DNA from: an uncultured Oscillospiraceae bacterium
Lineage (GTDB): Bacteria; Bacillota; Clostridia; Oscillospirales; Oscillospiraceae
Assembly: GCA_934668295.1 (NCBI GenBank)
Contig: CAKUND010000016.1
Location: 1 to 20,108 of the forward strand
Length of the DNA: 20,108 nt
Direction: 5' to 3'
Below are positions 7,646 to 14,544 of the stretch, one piece after another; within the stretch, counting starts at the first letter, position 1; the number at the start of each line of letters is the position of its first letter. A model generated the notes under the pieces. The model had not been told where the DNA came from. It worked only from the letters and a program-made list of their open reading frames with translations, and did no database searches. The translations under genes and the position numbers were made by a program.

Positions 7646-8527
7646 CTATGCCTTTGGATGATATTTGTTGTAGACCGCTTTCAGATTTTGTTTGACCAGC
7701 TGCGTGTAGACCTGTGTAGAGGAGATGTCGCTGTGGCCAAGCATCTGCTGGATGGAGCGCAGATCGGCGCCGTTTTCAAGCAGATGCGCTGCAAAGCTGT
7801 GGCGGAGCGTATGCGGCGTGATATCCTTCTCGATATGCGCTTTTTCCTGATAATACTTGATGATCTTCCAGAAGCCCTGGCGGCTCATGCGCTCACCGGA
7901 TACATTAACGAAAAGCGAATGCTCGGTCGGGACGGCGATCATTTTGGGACGGACGGTCTCGATGTATTCATGCAGCGCCTGCAGCGCTTCCGGATAAATC
8001 GGAATGATACGTGCCTTCTCGCCACTTTCACAGCGAATGAAGCTTCCGGGAAGGCTGACGTCGTCGATGTTCAGACCGATCAGCTCACTGACCCGGATGC
8101 CGGTTGCGTACAGGACTTCAAGCATGGCTTTATCCCGGCAGCCCTTCATTTCCGAAACCTTTGGCTGCTGCAAAAGAAGCTCGACCTCTTTTCCGGTCAG
8201 GATCTGCGGCAGCTTCTTTTCGGCCTTGTCTACCTTAATATTCTGAATGGGATTTTCATCGATTTCGTGATTCTGGATCGCGAATATGTACAGACTTTTA
8301 ATCGAGGCCAGCGCACGGGAGATCGTGGCGGCTGACTTGCCGCCGGCCTTCATGCTGCCCATATAGCCGGATACGACTGTCTGATCTGCGTCCAGAACAT
8401 CGATGCCTTCAGAGCCAAGATATGACGCATACTGACGCAGATCGCGCATATAGGACGCGATGGTGTTGTCAGATGCGTGTTTGGTGTGGATGAGGTAATC
8501 CTCATATCGCATAATAATGTCACTCAT
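7646..8527 (-). CDS. xerD: XerD-like tyrosine recombinase
   Basis: A 293-residue tyrosine recombinase matching XerD in length and in its C-terminal ending (KYHPKA). Xer proteins resolve chromosome dimers at dif. Catalytic residues seen: R145 in ATGIRVSEL, H239 and R242 in TPHTLRHSF, H265 in LGHSD, and the nucleophile Y274 in TQVYTQL. The beta-hairpin segment normally written GKGNKER reads CESGEKARIIPI here. It is one residue short, and the usual catalytic lysine is absent unless K171 takes its place. The start at 8525-8527 has GGAAGGG seven bases upstream; the longer frame from 8593 has no comparable site. It lies convergent to pfkA, with its own promoter about 150 bases upstream. Symbol xerD is by similarity; a specialised paralogue is possible. 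Confidence 0.85.
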   Translation of the reverse strand: MSDIIMRYEDYLIHTKHASDNTIASYMRDLRQYASYLGSEGIDVLDADQTVVSGYMGSMKAGGKSAATISRALASIKSLYIFAIQNHEIDENPIQNIKVDKAEKKLPQILTGKEVELLLQQPKVSEMKGCRDKAMLEVLYATGIRVSELIGLNIDDVSLPGSFIRCESGEKARIIPIYPEALQALHEYIETVRPKMIAVPTEHSLFVNVSGERMSRQGFWKIIKYYQEKAHIEKDITPHTLRHSFAAHLLENGADLRSIQQMLGHSDISSTQVYTQLVKQNLKAVYNKYHPKA

Positions 8528-8675
8528 GCGAAGGCCCTTCCAAAATCGATCAAAATCATAATCGCATATTTTTAAGAATAAGAAAAAAACCAAACGTTGT
8601 AAGCCATTTTCAGAATTCTTAAGAAATTATGCGATCAAAATTATTTCTACCTGCTGTTTCGCAGGAAGTGATGTT

Positions 8676-8704
8676 ACTATAGCGCAAACATCGGAAAATT
8701 TCAA
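8676..8704 (-). promoter_or_regulatory. Promoter of the xerD-like gene
   Basis: Minus strand TTGAAA (8699-8704), 17 bases, TATAGT (8676-8681). This places the transcript start near 8669 and leaves a 5' leader of about 140 bases before the xerD start, unusually long for this window. The leader contains a short CCTGC/GCAGG hairpin (8650-8665). A weaker TATGAT at 8555-8560 could be a second start closer to the gene. Confidence 0.55.
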
Positions 8705-8738
8705 GGAAAAACTAGAGAATCCGAAATTTTTGTAAATT

Positions 8739-8767
8739 ATGACTAGGAATTATGTTAATGATATTAT
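8739..8767 (+). promoter_or_regulatory. Candidate rightward promoter in the xerD upstream gap
   Basis: ATGACT (8739-8744), 17 bases, TATTAT (8762-8767). The -35 matches consensus at four of six positions and the -10 at five of six. No protein gene follows on this strand, so if real it would make a noncoding transcript. The surrounding AT-richness makes chance matches likely. Confidence 0.3.
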
Positions 8768-8773
8768 GTCAAT

Positions 8774-8968
8774 AAAGGAACTGCGAGCGCAATAAAAACC
8801 CGTACTTTTTATGGAAAGCACAACATATGGTGCCGGTACACTACAACTGTATCGAAATCTTGAAATGCAGGCCGGGCAACACAGAAATTCACATAAAGTA
8901 AATTATATTTACATTTTGACGAATGCAGGAATGCCTTCATCGCCTGCGGCGGCGCGGGCTCTTTTTTT
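8774..8968 (+). ncRNA. Candidate small RNA of about 195 nt (unrecognised family)
   Basis: Bounded by the promoter candidate at 8739-8767 and by a hairpin (GCCTGC 8942-8947, GCGGGC 8954-8959, one G-U pair) followed by seven T (8962-8968). Internal pairing can be drawn, for example GTAAAT/ATTTAC at 8898-8912 and GGTAC/GTATC near 8834. It does not show features I recognise of 6S, SRP, tmRNA or RNase P RNA. The last 30 bases are antisense to the end of the TIGR04086-like gene, whose lysine codons supply the T run, so the terminator may be accidental. Confidence 0.25.
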
Positions 8969-9338
8969 GAGTGCCACCCAGAACACCCGCGAGCAGTGCG
9001 GCGGCAAGCATGCAGATCGTTCCCGGCAGGAGCCGGCTGTCGGCCTGTCCAAAGAACAGCAGCCGCGCCAGAAAGCAAACAGCAAGACAGCAGCACGCAA
9101 CGGCAAGTGCGGCGGGCAGCTTTTTCCCTGCGACATGCTTTGCAGCCAGAAAGCTGCCGAGGAAAACTGCGGCAAAGCTTACACAGCAGGCTGCTGCCGG
9201 AAGCTGTGTTTGATCGATCAGACCGCCGAGCACAAGTCCTGCACCCAACGCGGACAAGAGCAGCAGCGCGGCGCATGCAATGGCAAGACACTGCAGAACG
9301 GTGCGCAGAAAGCTCCCGTTCCAGAACTTTGATTTCAT
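8937..9338 (-). CDS. TIGR04086-like small integral membrane protein
   Basis: A 133-residue, strongly hydrophobic protein with four likely membrane helices (about residues 12-39, 43-62, 67-88, 95-120) and a very basic tail (KKSPRRRRR). The ATG at 9336-9338 is preceded by GGAGGGG. Proteins of the TIGR04086 family have this size and topology, and as I recall they are often encoded next to yajC in Clostridia, as here. The assignment rests on length, topology and position rather than on a diagnostic motif. Function is unknown. A strong terminator separates it from yajC, and no promoter of its own was found, so it may depend on readthrough. Confidence 0.7.
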   Translation of the reverse strand: MKSKFWNGSFLRTVLQCLAIACAALLLLSALGAGLVLGGLIDQTQLPAAACCVSFAAVFLGSFLAAKHVAGKKLPAALAVACCCLAVCFLARLLFFGQADSRLLPGTICMLAAALLAGVLGGTQKKSPRRRRR

Positions 9339-9381
9339 GGGCTCTCCCCTCCTCTGCAAAAGGGTATGTTTGTCCGGGCAG

Positions 9382-9416
9382 AAAAAGAACCGGCTGAGGA
9401 GATTCCTCAGCCGGTT
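9382..9416 (-). terminator. Rho-independent terminator of yajC
   Basis: On the minus strand AACCGGCTGAGGA, loop ATC and TCCTCAGCCGGTT form a perfect 13-bp stem (9388-9416), followed by CTTTTTC. It lies 17 bases after the yajC stop codon and upstream of the next gene on the same strand. Confidence 0.88.
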
Positions 9417-9433
9417 TGAATGCGGGCAAAGAA

Positions 9434-9811
9434 TTATTTTTCTTTCTTGTCCTTCTTTTCCTTACGGGCAGCCAGAGCGGCGGCCTTCTGCTTGGCAGCT
9501 TCCTTTTCCGCCGTATTGTTGGTGGAAACGGCGAACTTGGCAAACTCGACGCGAACGCGATCGGTGGTCGTCTCGATCACGATGGAATCATCCTTGATCG
9601 AAACAATGTTGCCGATGATGCCGCCGATGGTCGTAATGTTGTCGCCGACCTTCAGCGAGTCACGCATCTGCTGCGCTTCTTTTTTGCGCTTGTTCTCCGG
9701 ACGGATCATAAAGAAGTAGAATACCGCGATCAGCACAACGAACATGAGGATCATGGAAGCGCTGCCGCCAGCTGCACCGGTGGATGCTGCTGCGCTCAAG
9801 AAAAGGTACAT
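9434..9811 (-). CDS. yajC: Preprotein translocase subunit YajC
   Basis: A 125-residue single-span membrane protein that associates with SecDF and the SecYEG channel and assists protein export. After a short Ala/Gly/Ser-rich N-terminus there is one membrane helix (about residues 20-36, ending FYFFMIRP). The conserved cytoplasmic YajC domain follows: RPENKRKKEAQQMRDSLKVG, then D.ITTIGGIIG.IV, and IVIETT..RVRVEFAKFAV near residues 78-96. The C-terminus is a lysine/alanine-rich tail of about 25 residues. GGAGGAAAGACC directly precedes the ATG. It has a near-consensus promoter just upstream and a strong terminator just downstream, so it is transcribed alone although it follows tgt on the same strand. 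Confidence 0.95.
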   Translation of the reverse strand: MYLFLSAAASTGAAGGSASMILMFVVLIAVFYFFMIRPENKRKKEAQQMRDSLKVGDNITTIGGIIGNIVSIKDDSIVIETTTDRVRVEFAKFAVSTNNTAEKEAAKQKAAALAARKEKKDKKEK

Positions 9812-9840
9812 GGTCTTTCCTCCATATTTGAATTTCGTTT

Positions 9841-9869
9841 ATTATATCGTGTCTGCGGCGACTTTTCAA
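9841..9869 (-). promoter_or_regulatory. yajC promoter
   Basis: Minus strand TTGAAA (9864-9869), 17 bases, TATAAT (9841-9846): a perfect -10 and a one-to-two mismatch -35. The start would be near 9834, giving a leader of about 23 bases with the ribosome binding site. It lies in the 93-bp gap after tgt. Confidence 0.82.
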
Positions 9870-9904
9870 GTCGGCACGACAGGATTTCTCAATATTTTTC
9901 CGGA

Positions 9905-11035
9905 TTATATTTTTTCAGACAGCTTCTGTGAATACTCTGCACGGAAATCGCCGAAGGTTCCTGCGTCGAGACTGTCGCGGATGCGCCGGGTCAGCGTATT
10001 GTAAAAATACAGATTGTGCATGACGGACAGGCGCATGGCGAGCATTTCCTCCGCTTTGAACAGGTGGTGGAGATACGCGCGGGAATAGCGCCTGCAGACA
10101 GGGCAGTCACACTGCGGGTCGATAGGACCGTCGTCGCGCGTGTACTTCGCGTTCTTGAGGTTGATGCTCCCCTGCCAGGTAAAGAGCTTGGCGTGGCGCG
10201 CGTTTCTTGCCGGCATGACGCAGTCAAAGAAGTCCACGCCGCGTGCGACGGACTCAATGATATTTGACGGTGTACCGACACCCATCAGATAGCGCGGTCT
10301 GTCTTTCGGCATATACGGCTCGACGGCCTCGATGATCTCATACATGACCTCCGTTGGCTCGCCGACGGCCAGACCGCCGATGGCGTAGCCCGGCAGATCA
10401 AGCTTTGCGATCTCCTTCATGTGCCAGATGCGAAGATCCTTGAACGTAGCGCCCTGATTGATGCCCCAGAGCTGTTGGCCGGGGTTGACGGCGTTTGGCT
10501 CTGCATTATACCGGGCAAGTGCATCCTTGCACCGGGCAAGCCAGCGCGCGGTGCGCTCACAGGAGGCCTTGGCATACTGGTATTTCGCCGGGTTTTCCAC
10601 GCATTCGTCAAATGCCATCGCAATATCGGAGCCGAGGTTCGACTGAATGCGCATGCTCTCCTCCGGGCCCATAAAGATCTTGTGGCCGTCGAGATGGGAG
10701 GCGAACGTCACGCCCTCCTCCTTGATCTTTCGGAGTCCCGCCAGCGAAAAGACCTGAAAGCCGCCGGAATCCGTCAGGATCGGGCCGTCCCACGTCATGA
10801 ATTTATGCAGGCCGCCCATATCACGCACGACCTCGTCGCCGGGGCGAAGATGCAGATGATAGGTATTGGATAGCTCGACCTGTGTGCCGATCGTTTCCAG
10901 ATCGGCGGCTGACAGCGCGCCCTTGATGGCAGCCTGTGTACCGACGTTCATAAAAACCGGGGTCTGAACCGTCCCATGCGGGCAGGAAAATTCCCCTCTG
11001 CGGGCAGCGCCCTCTGTTTTCAATACTTTAAACAT
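9905..11035 (-). CDS. tgt: tRNA-guanine transglycosylase (queuine tRNA-ribosyltransferase)
   Basis: Exchanges guanine-34 of tRNAs for Asp, Asn, His and Tyr with the queuosine precursor preQ1. The 376 residues match the bacterial enzyme length. Visible features are SNTYHLHLRPG (56-66), LTDSGGFQVFS (87-97, active-site D89), the nucleophile D271 in FFDCVMPARNARH, and the zinc site C309, C311, C314 (CDCPVC) with H340 in VMHNLYFYN. The ATG at 11033-11035 gives MFKVLKTEG, and GAGGT lies five bases upstream. An upstream extension to 11110 would overlap queA and is rejected. The gene follows queA by 16 bases, so the two form a queuosine operon. Confidence 0.96.
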   Translation of the reverse strand: MFKVLKTEGAARRGEFSCPHGTVQTPVFMNVGTQAAIKGALSAADLETIGTQVELSNTYHLHLRPGDEVVRDMGGLHKFMTWDGPILTDSGGFQVFSLAGLRKIKEEGVTFASHLDGHKIFMGPEESMRIQSNLGSDIAMAFDECVENPAKYQYAKASCERTARWLARCKDALARYNAEPNAVNPGQQLWGINQGATFKDLRIWHMKEIAKLDLPGYAIGGLAVGEPTEVMYEIIEAVEPYMPKDRPRYLMGVGTPSNIIESVARGVDFFDCVMPARNARHAKLFTWQGSINLKNAKYTRDDGPIDPQCDCPVCRRYSRAYLHHLFKAEEMLAMRLSVMHNLYFYNTLTRRIRDSLDAGTFGDFRAEYSQKLSEKI

Positions 11036-11051
11036 AGTTACCTCGACTTTT

Positions 11052-12077
11052 TTAATAGATAAACATCGCATCGCCGAAGGAGAAGAAGCGGTAGCGCTCC
11101 TGTACGGCAATGTTGTAGGCGTTCAGGATCTTGTCGCGGTCTGCAAATGCGGAGACAAGCATGACGAGCGTGCTTTCCGGCAGGTGGAAGTTTGTGATGA
11201 GCGCGTCCATGGCCTTGAATTTGTAGCCGGGATAGATAAAAATATCCGTCCATGCAGAGGATTCATGAAAGAATCCGTTTTCATCCGCCAGAGACTCCAG
11301 CGTCCGGCAGGATGTTGTGCCGACGCAGACGATCCGCCCGCCTGCGCGCTTCGTTTCGTTGATGATATCCGCGGTTTCCTTGGAGATCATGCAGAATTCG
11401 GAGTGCATGTGGTGCTCCGTGATCTCCTCGGCTTTAACGGGACGGAATGTACCGAGGCCGACGTGCAGTGTGATATACGCTTCTTTAACGCCCTTCGCGG
11501 CAAGCTTCTCCAGCAGCTCCTGCGTGAAATGCAGGCCGGCGGTCGGTGCGGCGGCAGAGCCGTTGATTTTGGAATAGACGGTCTGATAGCGTTCGCCGTC
11601 CTGAAGCTCCTCCTTGATGTACGGCGGCAGAGGCATTTTTCCGAGCCGCTCCAGCACCTCGAGGAAAATTCCCTCGTAGTGGAACTGCACCAGCTTGTTG
11701 CCGTCGTCTCTCTCCCCTACTACGGTCGCTGTCAGCTCGCCGTCTCCGAAGGACAGCTCGGTGCCGGTATGTGTTTTGCGGCCGGGCTTCGTGAGGCATT
11801 CCCAAATGCCGCTCCCCTGATCCTTGAGCAGCAGCACCTCAACGGCGCCGCCGGTCGGGACGCGGTGTCCAAGCAAACGGGCGGGGAGTACACGGGAGTT
11901 ATTCATCACCAGACAGTCGCCCGGCTGCAGAAGCTCAACAAGGTCATAAAAGTGCCGGTGTGAGATCTCTCCGGTTTTGCGGTCAAGTGTCATAAGCCGG
12001 GACGCGTCGCGCCGCTCCAGCGGCGTCTGCGCGATCAGCTCCTCCGGCAGATCGTAATAAAAATCATGTGTTTTCAA
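11052..12077 (-). CDS. queA: S-adenosylmethionine:tRNA ribosyltransferase-isomerase
   Basis: Converts preQ1-modified tRNA to epoxyqueuosine tRNA by transferring and isomerising the ribosyl group of S-adenosylmethionine. This is the step after Tgt. The 341 residues show [13 protein letters not shown] at the N-terminus, [13 protein letters not shown] near 60, GGAVEVLLL, the conserved [13 protein letters not shown] segment, [11 protein letters not shown], and [21 protein letters not shown] near the C-terminus. The reading frame is open to 12188, but family alignment and an AAAGGG motif support a TTG start at 12075-12077 (an adjacent TTG at 12078 is equally possible). It is co-transcribed with tgt. 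The promoter was not resolved; the upstream DNA is shared with the divergent asd promoter. Confidence 0.95.
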   Translation of the reverse strand: MKTHDFYYDLPEELIAQTPLERRDASRLMTLDRKTGEISHRHFYDLVELLQPGDCLVMNNSRVLPARLLGHRVPTGGAVEVLLLKDQGSGIWECLTKPGRKTHTGTELSFGDGELTATVVGERDDGNKLVQFHYEGIFLEVLERLGKMPLPPYIKEELQDGERYQTVYSKINGSAAAPTAGLHFTQELLEKLAAKGVKEAYITLHVGLGTFRPVKAEEITEHHMHSEFCMISKETADIINETKRAGGRIVCVGTTSCRTLESLADENGFFHESSAWTDIFIYPGYKFKAMDALITNFHLPESTLVMLVSAFADRDKILNAYNIAVQERYRFFSFGDAMFIY

Positions 12078-12122
12078 CAAATTCAGCCCTTTCCGATACG
12101 CTGATTTTTGCCGCGATTCACA

Positions 12123-12151
12123 TTGACAGGCCAGAATGAATATGATATGAT
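12123..12151 (+). promoter_or_regulatory. asd-dapA promoter (near-perfect sigma-A type)
   Basis: TTGACA (12123-12128), exactly 17 bases, TATGAT (12146-12151): a perfect -35 and one mismatch in the -10, the strongest promoter-like sequence in the window. Transcription from about 12158 would give a leader of about 130 bases before the asd ATG. I see no lysine-riboswitch or T-box hallmark in that leader, only a compact hairpin at 12249-12264. Confidence 0.82.
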
Positions 12152-12248
12152 GAGGCCGCTGGAATTCACGGACATTTGTTCGCGACACAAGAACAACTAT
12201 TTCCTGTGCAGACCAAATGTATTATATTACATTCCAAAGTGACATGCA

Positions 12249-12264
12249 ACCGGAACTTTCCGGT
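12249..12264 (+). promoter_or_regulatory. Hairpin in the asd leader
   Basis: ACCGGAA and TTCCGGT are exact complements with a CT loop, 26 bases before the asd start codon and just upstream of the GGGAG ribosome binding site. No T run follows, so it is not a standard terminator. It could affect message stability or translation of asd. Confidence 0.35.
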
Positions 12265-12289
12265 GAGTTTGAGGATGGGAGCGTTCATC

Positions 12290-13378
12290 ATGGAAAAATT
12301 CAAAATTGGTATCATTGGCGCAACGGGTATGGTCGGTCAGAGGTTCATTCTGCTGACGGCAAACCATCCGTGGTTCACGCCTGTCGTGCTGGCAGCCAGC
12401 GCGCACAGTGCAGGCAAGACCTACGCGCAGGCGATCGGCGATAAGTGGCATATGGCGGAGCCAATCCCCGAGAGCGTCAAATCCATGATCGTGATGGATG
12501 CCGAAGCAGACGCGGAGGAGATTGCAAAGCAGGTCGATTTTGTCTTCTGTGCCGTCAATATGAAAAAAGATGAGATCAGGGCGCTTGAGGAGAAATACGC
12601 GAAGCTCGAATGCCCGGTCGTATCGAATAATTCCGCCCACCGCCACACGCCCGACGTGCCGATGGTCGTGCCGGAGATCAACGCCGACCATATTCGCATC
12701 ATCGACGCGCAGCGCAGAAGGCTCGGCACGCAGCGCGGCTTCATCGCTGTCAAATCCAACTGCAGCCTGCAAAGCTATGTTCCGGCGCTGCACCCGCTGA
12801 TGAAATACGGCATTGAGAAGGCGCTGGTCTGCACGTATCAGGCCATTTCCGGTGCAGGCAAGACGTTTGAAACGTGGCCGGAAATGCTCGACAACGTGAT
12901 CCCCTACATCGGCGGCGAGGAGGAAAAGTCCGAGCAGGAGCCGATGAAGCTCTGGGGCCATATCGAAGGCGATAAAATCGTCAATGCGACAGAACCCAAC
13001 ATCACCGCGCAGTGCCTGCGCGTGCCGGTTTCAGACGGCCATATGGCAGCCTGCTTTGTCTCGTTCAAGGGCGAAAAGCCGTCGATGGAGCAGATCAAGT
13101 CTGACTGGGCAGAGTTTTCCGGACGTGCGCAGGAATTGAAGCTGCCGTCGGCTCCGAAGCAGTTTTTGCATTACTTTGAGGAAGCCGACCGTCCGCAGAC
13201 GAAGCTTGACCGTATGCTCGAGGGCGGCATGGCTGTGTCCATCGGCCGTCTGCGCCCTGATACGCAGTATGATTATAAATTCGTCTGCCTGTCTCATAAT
13301 ACCCTGCGCGGAGCTGCCGGCGGCGCGGTTTTGCTGGCGGAGCTGCTTTGCGCGGAAGGATATATCACAAGGAAATGA
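12290..13378 (+). CDS. asd: Aspartate-semialdehyde dehydrogenase, archaeal/fungal-type branch
   Basis: NADPH-dependent reduction of aspartyl phosphate to aspartate semialdehyde, the branch-point metabolite for lysine/diaminopimelate, threonine and methionine. The 362 residues contain the Rossmann motif GIIGATGMVGQRF (7-19), SNNSAHR (112-118), catalytic C158 in KSNCSLQ, ISGAGKTFETWPEM (186-199), EPNI and the catalytic-base region RVPVSDGHMA with H251. The SNCSLQ context and the length fit the archaeal/fungal-type branch better than the E. coli type. The ATG at 12290 was chosen because GGGAG lies eight bases upstream and the Rossmann motif then starts at residue 7. dapA follows after 19 bases, so the pair form an operon feeding cell-wall diaminopimelate. 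Confidence 0.95.
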   Translation: MEKFKIGIIGATGMVGQRFILLTANHPWFTPVVLAASAHSAGKTYAQAIGDKWHMAEPIPESVKSMIVMDAEADAEEIAKQVDFVFCAVNMKKDEIRALEEKYAKLECPVVSNNSAHRHTPDVPMVVPEINADHIRIIDAQRRRLGTQRGFIAVKSNCSLQSYVPALHPLMKYGIEKALVCTYQAISGAGKTFETWPEMLDNVIPYIGGEEEKSEQEPMKLWGHIEGDKIVNATEPNITAQCLRVPVSDGHMAACFVSFKGEKPSMEQIKSDWAEFSGRAQELKLPSAPKQFLHYFEEADRPQTKLDRMLEGGMAVSIGRLRPDTQYDYKFVCLSHNTLRGAAGGAVLLAELLCAEGYITRK

Positions 13379-13397
13379 TCCCGAAGGGAGAGATTCT

Positions 13398-14282
13398 TTG
13401 AAAAAGCCCGTTTTTGAGGGCGTTGCGACTGCGCTCGTTACGCCGTTCAAGCAGGGTACGCTCGATTTTACCGTCATGAACCAGCTGCTGGATCTCCAGC
13501 TCGCCGCAGGCGTCGACGCGGTCGTTGTCTGCGGAACGACTGGAGAGGCCTCTACCATGACGGACAACGAAAAGCTTGCGCTGATCGCGCATACAGTCAA
13601 ATACTGCGCCGGACGATGCAAAATCATCGCCGGAACCGGTACAAACGACACGGCTCACACACTGCAGTTGAGCCGTGTCGCGGCGTCTATGGGCGTGGAC
13701 GCCGTACTGCTGGTGACGCCCTATTACAACAAGTGTACGCAAGCCGGCTTGATCGCGCATTATACGGCGGCAGCCGACACGATCCCCTGCCCCGTGATCG
13801 TCTACAACGTGCCGAGCCGCACGGGCGTGGACGTCTCGGTCGAGACGTGCCGGGCGCTCTGCGAACACCCGAACATCGGCGGGATCAAGGAGGCCAGCGG
13901 CAGCGTTCCGAAGGCCATGCGCATTCTGGATGCCTGCGCGGAGGAGCTTCCGCTCTGGAGCGGAAACGACGATCTGACCGTGCCGCTGATGGCAGTCGGC
14001 GCAAGGGGCGTGATCTCCGTTTTGTCGAATGTGCGGCCAAAGCTGACGCTGCAGATGGTTCGCGCCTGCCAGGCAGGCGAATACGCGCAGGCAGGACGCA
14101 TGCAGACAGCGCTGATGGGGCTTGTGGACGCGCTTTTCTGCGAGGTCAACCCGATCCCTGTGAAGCAGGCGCTGACGCTGGAGGGCGTTCCAGCAGGTCT
14201 GCCGCGGCTGCCGCTGATGCCGCTGAGCGGTTCCCATCTGCCTGTTCTGGAGCAGATGCTTTCCGCCATGCCGGAGCCATAA
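13398..14282 (+). CDS. dapA: 4-hydroxy-tetrahydrodipicolinate synthase
   Basis: Condenses pyruvate with aspartate semialdehyde, the first committed step toward diaminopimelate and lysine. The 294 residues include VATALVTPF (8-16), the CGTTGEAST loop (45-53), VTPYYNK (106-112), IVYNVPSRTG (134-143; Y136 and R141 correspond to catalytic Tyr and substrate-binding Arg) and the Schiff-base lysine K164 in GGIKEASG. A TTG start at 13398 is supported by GGGAG seven bases upstream and by the family N-terminus; the frame is open further upstream inside asd. It follows asd by 19 bases. A perfect 12-bp inverted repeat lies inside the gene (13646-13680). No dapB follows, and only a weak terminator candidate is present. 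Confidence 0.96.
   Translation: MKKPVFEGVATALVTPFKQGTLDFTVMNQLLDLQLAAGVDAVVVCGTTGEASTMTDNEKLALIAHTVKYCAGRCKIIAGTGTNDTAHTLQLSRVAASMGVDAVLLVTPYYNKCTQAGLIAHYTAAADTIPCPVIVYNVPSRTGVDVSVETCRALCEHPNIGGIKEASGSVPKAMRILDACAEELPLWSGNDDLTVPLMAVGARGVISVLSNVRPKLTLQMVRACQAGEYAQAGRMQTALMGLVDALFCEVNPIPVKQALTLEGVPAGLPRLPLMPLSGSHLPVLEQMLSAMPEP
13646..13680 (+). repeat. Perfect 12-bp inverted repeat inside dapA
   Basis: CGACACGGCTCA (13646-13657) and TGAGCCGTGTCG (13669-13680) are exact complements around an 11-base loop. This is a strong potential stem within coding sequence that encodes the segment just after residue 82. No T run follows. Confidence 0.5.
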
Positions 14283-14508
14283 ACCGCTCAGGTTCACCAT
14301 AATTTTTTCAAAAAATATTCCGCAAAAAGTTATTCACACTGTCAACAGATTTGTCAACACGCATATTTTCTACATAATTCGACATCTGTGCGCGTTTTTG
14401 TAATCATCTTACAGGCTCGAAAAACGAAGAACTTTCACGCCATAACGCACGGATACTGTTGACATAATACATTTTATGCAGGAGTTTTTGCAGATCTGTC
14501 TGCAAAAT
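14283..14508. other. Gene-free gap after dapA with short repeats
   Basis: AT-rich and without a supportable gene. It contains TTATTCACA (14330-14338, a match to the DnaA-box consensus TTATNCACA), two direct copies of TGTCAACA (14340-14347, 14352-14359), an inverted copy TGTTGACA (14457-14464) and a 9-bp dyad (14486-14507). No clear terminator for asd-dapA is seen, only a 4-bp AACC/GGTT stem followed by T-rich DNA near 14282-14309. Confidence 0.45.
14486..14507. repeat. 9-bp inverted repeat abutting the DHHW-gene terminator
   Basis: TTTTGCAGA (14486-14494) and TCTGCAAAA (14499-14507) are exact complements with a TCTG loop. On the minus strand this stem directly follows the terminator hairpin and uses the same T run. 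It may act as a back-up stop or as an anti-structure. Confidence 0.4.
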
Positions 14509-14537
14509 GCCCGGCAGCCTTGCATCGGCTGCCGGGC
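14501..14537 (-). terminator. Rho-independent terminator of the lipoprotein-MBOAT-DHHW operon
   Basis: On the minus strand GCCCGGCAGCC, loop GATGCAA and GGCTGCCGGGC form a perfect 11-bp stem (14509-14537), followed by ATTTTGC. It begins eight bases after the stop codon of the DHHW gene. Confidence 0.85.
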
Positions 14538-14544
14538 GCTTGTG

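Larger units (their letters stand above)
8528..8936. other. AT-rich intergenic region between xerD and the TIGR04086-like gene
   Basis: This 409-bp stretch is clearly richer in A+T than its flanks and has no reading frame with a ribosome binding site. It contains the leftward xerD promoter, two near-copies of CGATCAAAAT (8547 and 8632), the palindrome TTCTTAAGAA (8616-8625), a 6-bp dyad GTAAAT-TAT-ATTTAC (8898-8912), and a rightward promoter candidate at 8739-8767 that may serve a small RNA. Confidence 0.55.

Noticed and set aside
8809..9543. A 244-codon minus-strand frame spanning the TIGR04086-like gene and the yajC terminator
   Set aside because: It crosses a strong terminator and overlaps two better-supported genes in another frame, with no ribosome binding site.
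12152..12289. Lysine riboswitch or T-box in the asd leader
   Set aside because: The leader is too short for a lysine riboswitch with terminator, and neither the lysine-element core nor the T-box anticodon-binding sequence could be found.
14330..14338. Replication origin suggested by a DnaA-box match
   Set aside because: Only one match, and no dnaA, dnaN or box cluster nearby. A single 9-mer is expected by chance.
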